The notes: a model not told the origin generated them from the letters alone. Shown: positions 1 through 9,837, counted from the stretch's first letter. The stretch: 64,000 nt of DNA from Lacrimispora sphenoides (GCF_900105215.1 NZ_FOIP01000002.1:124001-188000); one strand, 5' to 3'. Translations and numbers: made by a program.

Positions 1-1047
1 TCTGTGCTTTCCTGCCAATATGGAACGAAGTATGCTAAATTAGAATGTCTCAAGGATCACGGAGTATATAAAGGTAAAAATCCTGTATTGGCCATTACTG
101 ACTGCGCTGAGTCTAACATACATAATTTTGGTTCCTGCTTATGCCCTGAGAGTAATTATGCAGGACGTTTGCCAATGACTGTTGGGCAGGACAGTAATGG
201 AGTGGCGGCGATAAAAGTTCCTCAAAATACTTATGCTCACATATGTGTGCCGGTTATAAGTAAAAGTAGCGTATGGCATCAGGCTGATAGTGACGTTTTG
301 ATTGAGGTAAATCAAAAAGGGTATGTACCTATGTTGTTGGATGATGCTGTATTGGTCTGCCAATATGGGGGGATTATTAGAATTGTAGAGGTTCCGAATA
401 CAAGTGGAGACGGTGGTCTGGGAGGCATGGTACTTAGTCGACCGAATGGCTTGGAACTATTAAAGGATTTGGAGCTTAAGGAATACCAATTACTTGATAT
501 AGAAAAACGTGATTCTGGTGGAAATTTAATAGGAATGATGCCATATTATGTTATGAAAAATGGAAGTATATCAGGAAAATTTGTAGACGATGGTGAGATC
601 ACCATTGGGTATGGTCATCATATAAATGCAGTTGAATGGAAAAGTCCAGATGATCCTGATCATAAGCTTTTAGCTCCATATGTGCCAAGTAATGTAGTAA
701 TAACTGGAATTACAGCTAATAGAACTACCCTTCCCATAAGTGGTTTGATAGTTGTTCCATCTTCAACTATGGTGCCAATTAGTATTATTAATTCTCAATA
801 TGAAGCTGATGTGAAATTGCATAGTAAAGCAATTTCAGACTGGCTGGATAAAGAGAACATAAAAGTGACTCAGAAAGAGTTTGATGCGTTAGTTATTTAT
901 CGATATAATCGGGGGAATTTGCCAGAAAAAGCCATGAAATACTTGATAGATGGAAATCGAAATAAAGCGGATTGGGAAAAGATTTGGACAGGCGGACAGA
1001 ATAGAAAGGATAAATGTCAGAGTTTATTTTTCGGAGGGGAATATTAG
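1..1047 (+). CDS. PAAR-like (DUF4280) effector with C-terminal T4-type lysozyme domain, 5' end outside window
   Basis: The reading frame is open from the first base, so the gene is cut by the left edge; the related proteins at 11759 and 15784 have about 80 more residues before the same point. The visible N-terminal part has the two CxxG-type motifs of DUF4280 PAAR-like proteins (LSCQYGTK near the start and CQYGGIIRIVEVP around residue 120), which in this family are thought to cap an injection spike. The C-terminal half contains TIGYGH and, later, TQKEFDALV..YN.G, the signature of GH24 (T4-type) lysozymes that cut peptidoglycan. Seen: both domains. Inferred: a cell-wall-degrading effector delivered by the spike genes further right. 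The next gene overlaps its stop codon and is the likely immunity gene. Confidence 0.75.
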   Translation, partial: SVLSCQYGTKYAKLECLKDHGVYKGKNPVLAITDCAESNIHNFGSCLCPESNYAGRLPMTVGQDSNGVAAIKVPQNTYAHICVPVISKSSVWHQADSDVLIEVNQKGYVPMLLDDAVLVCQYGGIIRIVEVPNTSGDGGLGGMVLSRPNGLELLKDLELKEYQLLDIEKRDSGGNLIGMMPYYVMKNGSISGKFVDDGEITIGYGHHINAVEWKSPDDPDHKLLAPYVPSNVVITGITANRTTLPISGLIVVPSSTMVPISIINSQYEADVKLHSKAISDWLDKENIKVTQKEFDALVIYRYNRGNLPEKAMKYLIDGNRNKADWEKIWTGGQNRKDKCQSLFFGGEY

Positions 1048-1694
1048 TGAATAGGATGATTAATAAAATCTGCTATATCTCAGCACTTGTTTTATTACTG
1101 AATGCGTGTATTCCTGAATCAAAACATCAAAATAAAATTATTGATGAGATCAACAATCATTATACTAAAGATACAGAATATATAGAAACACAACACCCAA
1201 CTGAGTCAGAAAAAGATACAAATATGAGCCGAAATGATTTTGTTTATAGGCAAAATAAAGGATATAAGTTATTTTATGGCACTTGGAAATATGTTGAAGT
1301 GGTATCACAACATATACGGCTTGGGGGCGATGAGGGATATATGGATTTATTAGGCGAGATAGTGACATATCATCCGGATTATTTTGAAAACAGTTTAGGG
1401 AAGATTTATGATCCGATGTACCTCCTATCTATCTATCCTATTAATCAAGATCATTATAATCAGTTTTTTTTGGATCAGGTAGGCATAGAGACGTTACTTC
1501 CTGATGAAAATTATTTTACCCTTGTTCAAATAGCTTATAAAGCGAATACGAAAATTGGCGATAATGGATTCACTTTTTTTATTGATGATGACACTACAAT
1601 GTATGCGTTTGATAACAATTGCATTTATAAATTAACTAGAATTAGCTATATTAATGGCTATGATCCTAATGAAAGAGCAACATATAAAGAGTGA
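1047..1694 (+). CDS. Putative immunity lipoprotein (YGTW family)
   Basis: I chose the GTG at 1047, which overlaps the previous stop codon and has GGAGGGGA six bases upstream; an ATG at 1056 is the alternative. The N-terminus is a lipoprotein signal with the lipobox LNAC at about residue 21, so the protein should sit on the outer face of the membrane. The mature part has the pattern YGTW, then a G-x-I-x-x-Y-x-P-D-Y-F stretch, which recurs in the lipoprotein at 14077 (YGTW and VEYTPEYF). No named domain was recognised. Translational coupling to a lysozyme effector and the extracytoplasmic location suggest it neutralises that effector at the cell wall. The function is inferred from context. Confidence 0.6.
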   Translation: MNRMINKICYISALVLLLNACIPESKHQNKIIDEINNHYTKDTEYIETQHPTESEKDTNMSRNDFVYRQNKGYKLFYGTWKYVEVVSQHIRLGGDEGYMDLLGEIVTYHPDYFENSLGKIYDPMYLLSIYPINQDHYNQFFLDQVGIETLLPDENYFTLVQIAYKANTKIGDNGFTFFIDDDTTMYAFDNNCIYKLTRISYINGYDPNERATYKE

Positions 1695-1860
1695 TAATTG
1701 ATTAAAGCAAAGAAATGCCAGAGGAGCAATTTTGACTAATAGTAAATCAAAGATACGGAAAAAGTCTATATTATATATGAATAAATGAAAAAGGGTAAAG
1801 GGAGATAAAAAATTGAGAATATGGATTCGATATATATTTTGTTAGAGAGGAAATGAGTAA

Positions 1861-2415
1861 ATGAAAAAAATGGTAATTGATTTGGCTGTTGCATGTGTAT
1901 GTCTAGCAATTATAAGTACAGCTATTCTTTATCCAAACCAGGTCAGGGGGAGGTATTCCATTTTATTGACAGCAGGTCTTCTTGGAATTGTATTCCTGTT
2001 TCTGGCAATACGGGACAAGGAGGAACGGCAGGAAATCATGGGACGGATGGAAATGGACCTGCCGTCAGAATCGGAGCTTATTACGGAGATCGTACTTCTT
2101 AGTGAGGAGGATACCGAGCTGTTGACTTGGGATCTATACGGAAAAGCCGCTATGGTCATTGGCCGGGATGTAAAGGAAAACCAGGTGGACATTGATTTGG
2201 GGAAAAGCTCTTATGCCAGCATGGTGGACATTGAACATGCGGTGCTGAACTTTTCCTCCGGGAACTGGTACGTTGAAGATTTAGGCAGTGCTAATGGAAT
2301 CAGCGTGAAAAAGGCAGGAGACGGGAGAGTTTACAAACTCTCATCGGACACACCCTGTCGGTTAGAACGGAGAGACTGTCTATATGTAGGCTTAAACAGA
2401 CTCCTTTTTAGATAA
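1861..2415 (+). CDS. Membrane-anchored FHA-domain protein
   Basis: The 184-residue protein has two hydrophobic segments (about residues 4-24 and 33-50) followed by a cytoplasmic FHA domain from about residue 95. The FHA hallmarks are visible: IGRD, then IEHAVL in place of the usual SxxH loop, then DLGSANGI. FHA domains bind phosphothreonine. It lies 105 bp before a second FHA gene and two PP2C-like genes, an arrangement that resembles the threonine-phosphorylation switch (kinase, FHA, phosphatase) of many type VI loci. No kinase gene is visible in the window. The ATG is preceded by GAGAGGAAATGAGTAA. Confidence 0.75.
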   Translation: MKKMVIDLAVACVCLAIISTAILYPNQVRGRYSILLTAGLLGIVFLFLAIRDKEERQEIMGRMEMDLPSESELITEIVLLSEEDTELLTWDLYGKAAMVIGRDVKENQVDIDLGKSSYASMVDIEHAVLNFSSGNWYVEDLGSANGISVKKAGDGRVYKLSSDTPCRLERRDCLYVGLNRLLFR

Positions 2416-2519
2416 GAAAAAACTCTTGATATAAGTCATTATGAACACATTTATAGTCTTTAAAATGTTACATAGGTTTTAATAAATAAATATAACGGAA
2501 GAAAAGGAGCTGAAATGAT

Positions 2520-3035
2520 ATGAGCGGAAATCTGATCCGATGCCAAAACGGACATTTGTTTTCATCTAGGAGATATGGAACGGTGTGTCCCTACTGCAAC
2601 ATAGAAACTGCCACAAAAGAGAAAAAAGAGGCTGGAGGTAAGAATGAGGAAGAACTGGAAGAACTGTTATTCGTCCAGGAAACATCCCTGGTATGCGGCT
2701 GGCTGGTCTGCATCTCCGGTCCCAGGCAGGGGAAGGATTATAAGATAAAATCAGGGAAGAACTTCATTGGCCGGGCAGATGATATGGACATCCAGGTACT
2801 GGGGGATAACAAGATCTCCCGGCGAAATCACGGTGTCATTGTATTTGACCCAAAGAAAAAGGAAACTGTGCTCCTTCCGGGTGATAGCAACGGGCTGGTC
2901 TACCATAACGAAGCCGCTGTTTATACGCCGACTGTATTGAATGACTATGACGTGATCGAGATGGGGGACAGCAAGTTCGCATTCGTTCCATTCTGTGGGA
3001 AAAATTTCATGTGGGAAGACAAAGGAGGGGCATGA
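2520..3035 (+). CDS. Zinc-ribbon plus FHA-domain protein
   Basis: The 171-residue protein begins with a short zinc-ribbon-like motif (CQNGH near residue 8 and CPYC near residue 27), then an acidic linker, then an FHA domain with FIGRADD, ISRRNHG and DSNGLVY at the expected spacing. It has no membrane segment and is probably cytoplasmic. The stop codon overlaps the next start (ATGA at 3032), so the phosphatase downstream is probably translationally coupled. The likely role is recognising a phosphothreonine protein in the injection-system control circuit; the partner cannot be named. Confidence 0.75.
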   Translation: MSGNLIRCQNGHLFSSRRYGTVCPYCNIETATKEKKEAGGKNEEELEELLFVQETSLVCGWLVCISGPRQGKDYKIKSGKNFIGRADDMDIQVLGDNKISRRNHGVIVFDPKKKETVLLPGDSNGLVYHNEAAVYTPTVLNDYDVIEMGDSKFAFVPFCGKNFMWEDKGGA

Positions 3036-3880
3036 TGACAATTCCCGAAACAAGCATACTTCTCCTTGGACTTGGGGGAAGTATGCTTTTGATCATACGT
3101 ATCATGATGGCAGTTCTGAATCCCTGGGATATGTCCCTAAAGAAACGCTCGGTCTGTGATAGCGGGGCCTCTAAAACCATCGGAGACCGGGAGCTGCAGG
3201 AGGATGAATATGGCATTACAGAAACTGAGGATGGAATCATGGCAGTTCTGGCGGACGGAATGGGCAAGCAATTTGGAGGGAAAATTGCCGCCCGGACTGC
3301 CGTACAAGTATTTCTGGATATGTTCGAGGATAAGAATGCCTTCTACAACCCCCAGTATTCGTTCCGCAGAGCATTCCAGGGTGCTAACAGGGAGATCTTA
3401 AACCAACTGGAGGAGAATCAAGGCAGTGCTTCGGTGGCAGCGGTGATGGTAAAGGAACGGAAACTCTACTATTCAACCGTGGGTAATGTAAAAGTAGCAG
3501 TCTATCGGAATCGGGAGCTGGTACCGGTGACATCGGGACATACCATCAGCATGTTGGCAAAGCAGAAATACAAAGAGGGGAAGTTGACAAGGCAGGAGGC
3601 AGTCAGCCTGCTGGACCATCACCGGCTGTATAACTATGTGGGTCAGGATGGATTTCGGGACGTGGAATTTTTTGACACCCCAATTTCTCTTTACGGAGGA
3701 GAATATGTGCTTCTGATGACAGATGGTCTATATGAAACGGTCAGGTGGAAAGATATCGAAGACTGTCTGGAAGTGGAAGGAAACAGCCAGAAGAAGGCAT
3801 TTGCAATCATTGAACTGGTAAATAAAAGCCAGAAGGAAGAAAAAGATAATGCAGCAGTAGTCGTTCTGCAGGTTCGGTAA
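3032..3880 (+). CDS. PP2C-type serine/threonine phosphatase, membrane-anchored
   Basis: I chose the ATG at 3032 because it overlaps the FHA gene's stop (ATGA) and follows AAAGGAGGGG; an upstream ATG at 3011 lies inside the FHA gene. One hydrophobic segment near the N-terminus (about residues 8-27) is followed by a PP2C domain with the metal-binding signatures intact: LQEDEYG, LADGMGKQFGG, LMTDGLYE and KDNAAVVV. It should therefore be catalytically active, unlike the following gene. Its position after two FHA genes suggests it reverses threonine phosphorylation that controls assembly or firing. This is inferred by analogy with type VI PppA. Confidence 0.8.
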   Translation: MMTIPETSILLLGLGGSMLLIIRIMMAVLNPWDMSLKKRSVCDSGASKTIGDRELQEDEYGITETEDGIMAVLADGMGKQFGGKIAARTAVQVFLDMFEDKNAFYNPQYSFRRAFQGANREILNQLEENQGSASVAAVMVKERKLYYSTVGNVKVAVYRNRELVPVTSGHTISMLAKQKYKEGKLTRQEAVSLLDHHRLYNYVGQDGFRDVEFFDTPISLYGGEYVLLMTDGLYETVRWKDIEDCLEVEGNSQKKAFAIIELVNKSQKEEKDNAAVVVLQVR

Positions 3881-3910
3881 CAAAGAGAGAAACCAGGAGG
3901 AAACCATGGA

Positions 3911-5803
3911 ATGATGAGAAAACAGAACAGCACATTCAAGACGGCATTTATATCGGAAGCAGGTTCCGGGCTTAAAAATAACGATTATTTTGCGTTTGTG
4001 GAACTGGAAGAGTATGCCTGTTATGTCATATCGGATGGGTTAAATGACCTTCCGGATGCAGAAAGCGCCAGACTGGCAACACAGAGCATTATCCTGGCTT
4101 TCCAGGAACACCCGTCTATGACAAAGCGGGCTATTCTTTCTTATATGGAGGCAGCCAATAAGGCGCTTACTGCGGCGGACAGCCGGGAAAGGTTAAAGGC
4201 ATCTGTTACTGTAATTGTAACGAACTATGCTAAAGTTCGTTATGGCTATGTGGGAAATACCAGACTCCGGCTCTACCGGGATGGCACCGTGAAAGAATCG
4301 ACCCAGGATATGTCCCTGGGAACTGAGATGTCAAGAGAGAGGAACCTCCCGGAAGACATACTTTCCCGGCATGAAGAACGCAACAATTTACATACCTATT
4401 TAGGTCAGGAAAAAGGGTTCCGCCCATTTGTATCCAAGAAAATAAAGCTGGCAAACGGTGACATTCTTGCGTTGTACACCAGGGGAATCTGGGAAAACCT
4501 GGACGGTGGTGAACTGGACGATGTGTTTTCCGAGGCTAAAAGTGAGCCGCAGGAGTGTCTGGACAATGTGGAGGATCTGCTGCTTTCCAGACAGCCAAAG
4601 ATTCTGGAGAATTATACCTTTGTCACTATTTTTGTGGATAAAGTTTTCCTGGACCCTAATCAGAAGCACCGGGTCAGGAAGATAGCCCTCATCACCTTTG
4701 CCGCCCTTGTCATAGTTCTTGTAATCAGCTTGGTGCTTTGGCTGCTGTCTCATCAGCGGCAAAAGTATACGATTGAGATGGGACGAAGATATTCTAATAC
4801 TGTTGAATATATCCAGGATGGAAATTTCCTGAGGGCTGATGAAGAATGCAGTGAGGCACTGAAGGTGGCGGAGAAACTGTGGGACAAGAAGCAGATTCAG
4901 AAAATTTCTGATTATAAGAAGCTAATTGAGGCAGTGAATTCTGCGGAAGTTTCATTCAAAGATAAGAAGTACGAAGAAGCCCAGGCTGCTTATCTGGCAG
5001 CGAAGGAACGTTCCCGGCATGCAGATCGGATTGCAGATGATTACATAGACAGACAGTTGAACAAGATTACAGATTACCTATCGGTGTTTGATTATATACA
5101 GCTGGGAGATACTCTGGCAGCCCAGGAGGATTATGTGAGGGCAGAAGAAAAATACCTACAGGCCAAGAGCCTGGCCACCAGGACGTATTTTGAAGAGGGC
5201 CGCAAGGAGTCAATGAAGGCTTTGGAGGCCATGTATGCCAACCGGGATAAGGCGGAGGAGACGGAAGCCAAGGAGGCAAAAGAAAAGGCTTCCAGTGAAA
5301 CCGGAGCCGCCCAACTGGCTTCGGAAGGAGACAAGGCATTTGCCCAAGGTGATTTTGAAGGTGCAAAAGCCTTTTATACCATGGCCTTGGAAAAGTACCA
5401 GCAGTTGGGAGATGCCGCCCATGGAGAGCTGATCCAGAATAAGATTACTTCCAGTGAAAGCAAATCAGAGGAAAATAAACAGAAGGAGCTTCAGGCGGAA
5501 GATTATGTGTCTGCAGGCAGGGAACAGGAACTGGCAGGGAGTAAATTGGAAGCAAAAAAGCAGTATCTGCTTGCAAAGAACATTTACAAAGAACTGAAGA
5601 TAGATGATAAAGTGGCGGAAGTTGATGGGCTGATAGAGGTTTTGGAAAACGCTATTGCTCAAGAAAAGGAAGAAAGGGAAAGTCGGGAAGCGGAGTTGGC
5701 AAAGAGCGAAAGTCAGGAAGCTGAAGACAGACAGGGGGAAAACGGACAGACAGGTATGGGAGCGGTCATTGGCCCTGGTGCAAAAGCCGGATCGGGAGCT
5801 TAA
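3911..5803 (+). CDS. PP2C-like (probably inactive) membrane protein with TPR-like and coiled-coil C-terminus
   Basis: The 630-residue protein has an N-terminal domain that follows the PP2C pattern but has lost key metal ligands: the usual TDG near the end of the fold is TRGIWENL, and the final DN is ENYTF. The first ligands (NNDYFAF, SDGLND) remain. A single transmembrane segment lies at about residues 257-280. The rest is helical, with TPR-like repeats (YEEAQAAYLAAKE, YVRAEEKYLQAK, FEGAKAFYTMALE) and a low-complexity, Glu/Lys-rich end with a Gly-rich tail. It could be a pseudophosphatase that scaffolds the FHA circuit at the membrane. It starts 30 bp after the active phosphatase. Confidence 0.65.
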   Translation: MMRKQNSTFKTAFISEAGSGLKNNDYFAFVELEEYACYVISDGLNDLPDAESARLATQSIILAFQEHPSMTKRAILSYMEAANKALTAADSRERLKASVTVIVTNYAKVRYGYVGNTRLRLYRDGTVKESTQDMSLGTEMSRERNLPEDILSRHEERNNLHTYLGQEKGFRPFVSKKIKLANGDILALYTRGIWENLDGGELDDVFSEAKSEPQECLDNVEDLLLSRQPKILENYTFVTIFVDKVFLDPNQKHRVRKIALITFAALVIVLVISLVLWLLSHQRQKYTIEMGRRYSNTVEYIQDGNFLRADEECSEALKVAEKLWDKKQIQKISDYKKLIEAVNSAEVSFKDKKYEEAQAAYLAAKERSRHADRIADDYIDRQLNKITDYLSVFDYIQLGDTLAAQEDYVRAEEKYLQAKSLATRTYFEEGRKESMKALEAMYANRDKAEETEAKEAKEKASSETGAAQLASEGDKAFAQGDFEGAKAFYTMALEKYQQLGDAAHGELIQNKITSSESKSEENKQKELQAEDYVSAGREQELAGSKLEAKKQYLLAKNIYKELKIDDKVAEVDGLIEVLENAIAQEKEERESREAELAKSESQEAEDRQGENGQTGMGAVIGPGAKAGSGA

Positions 5804-5855
5804 GCAAGCCGGTCAACCGTAACAGAATAGATAAGAAAGGACAGGAGGGTGGCAC

Positions 5856-7169
5856 ATGGACGCCTGGAAGGATAATAACTTATCCGCAATTCTGGAATAT
5901 CCCTTTGATTTTGAGAGGTATATAGAGGAGCGGCTGCGAGAAATTGATGATCTGGATGAACGGTGGTATGCAAAGAAGGTACTGGTGGAAGGTCTTTCAA
6001 AGGTCATCCGATGTATGGAAGCCAAGTACCGTCAACTGGAACGGCGGGTATATGAGGAATTGGAGATAGCGGACAACCAGTATGAAACAGTAATGACCAT
6101 TGTAAAGCGCGACCATTATGATCCAACAAACAGAACCTTGCATCCTGTGGATGAGTTTGACTTAGAAGAGGAAAAACTGGCTGAGATTCTTTCCAATGAA
6201 AAACAGGTCTGGATTGGAACTATTTTCTTGGAGTCGGGTGAAGATGGACGGAAGGAATTTGAGAAAATCAGGTATTTTATAGGTACATTAGGACAAAACG
6301 GAGAGACTCAGGAAGCTGATTTCTATATCCAGCCGGCAAAACGTTATCGGGATACAATGGAAAAATTGTACCAGGTATTTCAGGATAATCATATCCCATG
6401 GGAAACCATCAATACTGCTTATCTTGATAAATTTTATGATATTTTCATAAGCCCGGAAGGATTGGAAAAAGGGATGAAAAAAAGTATCCTTGAAAATGTG
6501 GAAATTGCATTTGGTAAGTTTAAGAAGCTTATCCATCATGGGTTAATTCCCCTTTGGAATCTGGATTGGGTGAAATTCGACAGCACTGATTTTATGCTTC
6601 CCAGCATTAATGACATCTATTATGAGCACGAGTTTACCTTGCAAGATAAAGAAGAAGGGGATGGATATTTGATTGAAACCAATGAGGACATCCTTGAAAT
6701 CCGGCATGAGAAAAATAAGATTGTGATTAAATCTCAAAAGGAAACCTTTGAAAATTGGAAAGCACTTCATATAATCCAGCAAGAAACCATACGTTCTCTG
6801 GATTACAATGCCCCTTTGGTTACCAATCATAAAAAAGATTCCTTTATTCGGAGATTTGCGGAGAACAGCTGTGTCCAGCTGATGACGAAGACGGACTTAT
6901 TCCGACGGATCATGGAGCTGGACATTCAGGACTACATTGAAGTGGTGGGATATGAAATTTGCGAAAATGCAGGGGGCTATCAAAATACAGAGGGTATGAA
7001 CTGGTTTGTCCGGGACGAACTTTTTCCTATGGAAAGCCGGAAAGTGCTGTTACTGAAATTCAGGGCAAAAGAACCGGGGCATTACTTAAATGACAGCATG
7101 GTTCAGTTCGTGATATCGCAGATGCAGTTAGAAATCAGCGAATACCGCTGCATAGGAGTGATGGTATGA
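5856..7169 (+). CDS. Unrecognised protein of the injection-like locus (437 aa)
   Basis: The ATG follows GGACAGGAGGGTGGCAC. No signal peptide or membrane segment is apparent. The N-terminal 100 residues are strongly charged and helical; the C-terminal part (from about 310) is more mixed, ending in a region rich in aromatic and hydrophobic residues. I do not recognise the family. It overlaps the next gene by four bases (ATGA) and sits between the control genes and the spike genes, so it may be a structural or baseplate part. That role is inferred from position only. Confidence 0.6.
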   Translation: MDAWKDNNLSAILEYPFDFERYIEERLREIDDLDERWYAKKVLVEGLSKVIRCMEAKYRQLERRVYEELEIADNQYETVMTIVKRDHYDPTNRTLHPVDEFDLEEEKLAEILSNEKQVWIGTIFLESGEDGRKEFEKIRYFIGTLGQNGETQEADFYIQPAKRYRDTMEKLYQVFQDNHIPWETINTAYLDKFYDIFISPEGLEKGMKKSILENVEIAFGKFKKLIHHGLIPLWNLDWVKFDSTDFMLPSINDIYYEHEFTLQDKEEGDGYLIETNEDILEIRHEKNKIVIKSQKETFENWKALHIIQQETIRSLDYNAPLVTNHKKDSFIRRFAENSCVQLMTKTDLFRRIMELDIQDYIEVVGYEICENAGGYQNTEGMNWFVRDELFPMESRKVLLLKFRAKEPGHYLNDSMVQFVISQMQLEISEYRCIGVMV

Positions 7170-7858
7170 ATTATGCATGGGAAGCTGCCCTGGCTGCGGA
7201 CGAGGCAGGGGTGCGGCGTGAGGAGATACGGTATGTACCGGTCAGGAACGGCAGTCCTTATACAGAGGTAACGCTGGAGACAATTAACAGCAGGAGATTG
7301 GAAGAGAAAAAGGTGGAGTTGAATCCTCTTTACCGTTTTTCTAAAGAGTTTTCAGAAATGTTTAATATCAATCTGGAAGGATATGAAACTGCTAGGCACA
7401 TCTTTTTTGACGCTGCCATGCATTATTTGGTGCAACTGGATTTGCGTCAGGGACTTTCCAAGCAGGAATATGCACTGCGTTTTTTGTTAAAGGATTTGTT
7501 AGAGGGCGTGTGCGGAAGCCAGGCAGCAGGAGTGGTAGGTCAGTTTGAGAAAGAAAAGCTCCGACGATTACTGCGCCTGATTCTGAAGCTGTACCAGTGC
7601 GGAGGGTCCATTTATCTGTTTCGGGAAGTCATGCGGTGTATGTACCCGGACTCCCTGGTATATGCCAATAATGAGACGGTGCGGCAGGTGCTGGTGTATG
7701 TAGGGCTGAAAGAGACAGAAAAGGAACGGGAACGGCTGGGGTTTTTACAAGATATGTTCCTATCAATTAATTATCAGGTGTTCCTGTTTTGGGAGCACCA
7801 TTTTGGAATTATTGATGTAGATGAGACCATGGAGTTTGATGAGATGGTGTTGTTTTAA
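7166..7858 (+). CDS. Unrecognised protein of the injection-like locus (230 aa)
   Basis: The start overlaps the previous stop (ATGA), indicating coupled translation. The protein is soluble by composition, mostly alpha-helical, and ends in an aromatic/acidic segment (WEHHFGIIDVDETMEF). No family was recognised. The tight coupling with the 437-residue protein suggests that the two products act together, for example as a complex. Position in the cluster is the only functional clue. Confidence 0.6.
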   Translation: MNYAWEAALAADEAGVRREEIRYVPVRNGSPYTEVTLETINSRRLEEKKVELNPLYRFSKEFSEMFNINLEGYETARHIFFDAAMHYLVQLDLRQGLSKQEYALRFLLKDLLEGVCGSQAAGVVGQFEKEKLRRLLRLILKLYQCGGSIYLFREVMRCMYPDSLVYANNETVRQVLVYVGLKETEKERERLGFLQDMFLSINYQVFLFWEHHFGIIDVDETMEFDEMVLF

Positions 7859-7895
7859 ATACGGACTGCCATTATACAATTTGGAGGAGTTAGCC

Positions 7896-8435
7896 ATGAA
7901 ATACTTTGAGGTGCAGAATTCACCGGAGTTAAAATATGCTCCCAGACTAAAGGACTGGTATGGGAAATTTGATATGCGTGATATTTGCCTTGATGGTTTT
8001 CCTAAATTGCCTAAGGTACAGCAATTTATCATTGAACCATCGGAGAATACAATGTTTACAGATATTATTTTGTTTCCTTTCCTACTGGTTTCTCCAGTGG
8101 TTCAGGAAGTTATAAAAATGTATAAGGAACGCTGTTTTTTCTGTAATGTTATATTGATAGACCAGCTAAAAAAGGAATCTAGAATGTATTATCTGCCCGT
8201 TCTTGATGAGACCAGGAGTATCCAATTGCAAGAAAGGAAGTATAAGAATGGAGTATACATTTCAGAGTCGGAAAAATCAGAAGGAGAAAAGCTAAATTTG
8301 GACAGAAATCTTTTCTGGGTCAGAGATTCAAAAAAAAGGCATATTATCTTATCTATGGATATGGCAGAGAGTATGATCCGTCGCGGTATAACTGGACTTG
8401 GTCTTTGTGAGGTAGAACTATACAGTAAAGCTTAG
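7896..8435 (+). CDS. Unrecognised protein, weak resemblance to the DUF1629/Imm11 group
   Basis: I chose the ATG at 7896 rather than the longer frame from 7821, because GGAGGAG lies seven bases upstream and the 25 extra codons overlap the previous gene. The 179-residue product begins MKYFEVQ, has a central IILFPFLLVSP..V segment and a hydrophobic C-terminal IILSMDMAES. The overall pattern recalls small imm11-type (DUF1629) proteins, which often accompany toxins, but this is a weak impression. It could equally be a structural component, since it precedes the spike genes by 13 bp. Confidence 0.5.
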   Translation: MKYFEVQNSPELKYAPRLKDWYGKFDMRDICLDGFPKLPKVQQFIIEPSENTMFTDIILFPFLLVSPVVQEVIKMYKERCFFCNVILIDQLKKESRMYYLPVLDETRSIQLQERKYKNGVYISESEKSEGEKLNLDRNLFWVRDSKKRHIILSMDMAESMIRRGITGLGLCEVELYSKA

Positions 8436-8448
8436 GAGGGAGAGCGTA

Positions 8449-9837
8449 ATGAGAGAAGAAAAATTGATCATTCGTCCGTTTGAAGATATTCAGATATTGG
8501 ACTACAAGTCTATCCAAAAAGTAAATGAACATGCACGGGCGGAGATAAAAGGCAGGATTCCTTTTGATCGGAAAGAAGATTATATGAAGATCGGAAGACG
8601 ACAGACATGGGCACAGGTGGCTGCAGTATCTGTAAATGAAGAAACCATTCTGTTTTATGGAGTTATTGAACAGATCCGGCTTGAGATAAAGGATGGAACC
8701 TGTATTGTAGTTATAAACCTTTGTTCCGGCACCCAACTTATGGATTATGAAGAGCATATAAGGAGCTTCCAGAAAGAAGAACTGACCTATAGCAATCTGT
8801 TGGATATTTGTACCAGGGAGTATGAAGATTCTGCCAAAATAATGACAGAGGGGAAAGAGAAGGCAATATGCCATTTTATCATGCAGTATCGGGAAACTGA
8901 TTGGGAGTTCATAAAACGGTTAGCCTCTATGAATCATACTGTGCTGTTTGCGGATTGCTCGACCAAGGGAACAAAATACCACTTTGGAATACCGGATAGA
9001 AAAATAATGGAAGAAATTCTCCCCAGCGAATATCGAACACAGTACGACATGAAGGAATACTGGTATAAGAAAAATCATGGACTTTCTATACGTTCAGAGG
9101 ATACCATGTCTTATATCTGGGAAAGCAGAGATATTTATAAATTAGGAGATAGAAGAACCGTGGATGGAAGGGATCTGTTCATTTGGAAGATGGAGACTCG
9201 CCTAAAAGGAAATGAGCTGTATCATACCTACTTTATGAAACCCCGATTAGGCATTCAGGAACCAGTATCCTATAGTAGCCATTTAACCGGTGTATCTCTG
9301 CCAGGAAGTGTTATAAAGGTAAAGGATGAAAAGGTACAGATAAAAATATACAGCGATGAGAATAAAGAGGAGTCTGGAGCCTGTTGGTATTCCTTTTCCA
9401 CAGTGTATTCCTCAGCAGATGGAACAGGCTGGTACTGTATGCCGGAGATAGGGGATACGGTCAGGCTCTATTTTCCAACTGCCAAGGAACCTGAGGCATA
9501 TGTAGCCAGTACATATCATGAAAGTGGAGCAGGGCTTAGAAAGAATCCAGAACGTAAGTTCTGGAGAAATAAAGAGGGAAAAGAAATCCAGCTCTCTCCG
9601 GAACGCATTTTATTGACCAATAACGACGGCACTTATATTGAACTGTCTGATGAAAATGGAATTGAAATTGTCAGCGAGGGTTCTGTGACAGTTCGGGCAG
9701 GAGGAAGCTTAAATATATCTACTTCCAGCTCCTCAATTGAAATGAGCGCCCCAAAGAAAATCCGGTTAAAACAGGGTGATACAGAAATGAATCTGGGTGG
9801 AGACATTGAAATGCAGGGAGCCAAAGTTATGCTATAA
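8449..9837 (+). CDS. VgrG-like / phage late control gene D family spike protein (1)
   Basis: The 462-residue protein has a gp27-like N-terminal half including the segment YRETDWEFIKRLASMNH, which is typical of late-control D and VgrG proteins. An OB-fold-like region around residues 310-360 contains GWYCMPEIGDTVRLYF. The C-terminal segment from about residue 385 has short beta-strand repeats (for example SVTVRAGGSLNIS) expected of a needle-like beta-helix. Such proteins form the trimeric spike of contractile injection machines, on which PAAR-type proteins sit. A paralogue follows 23 bp later. The start has AGGAGGGAGAG upstream. Confidence 0.8.
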   Translation: MREEKLIIRPFEDIQILDYKSIQKVNEHARAEIKGRIPFDRKEDYMKIGRRQTWAQVAAVSVNEETILFYGVIEQIRLEIKDGTCIVVINLCSGTQLMDYEEHIRSFQKEELTYSNLLDICTREYEDSAKIMTEGKEKAICHFIMQYRETDWEFIKRLASMNHTVLFADCSTKGTKYHFGIPDRKIMEEILPSEYRTQYDMKEYWYKKNHGLSIRSEDTMSYIWESRDIYKLGDRRTVDGRDLFIWKMETRLKGNELYHTYFMKPRLGIQEPVSYSSHLTGVSLPGSVIKVKDEKVQIKIYSDENKEESGACWYSFSTVYSSADGTGWYCMPEIGDTVRLYFPTAKEPEAYVASTYHESGAGLRKNPERKFWRNKEGKEIQLSPERILLTNNDGTYIELSDENGIEIVSEGSVTVRAGGSLNISTSSSSIEMSAPKKIRLKQGDTEMNLGGDIEMQGAKVML

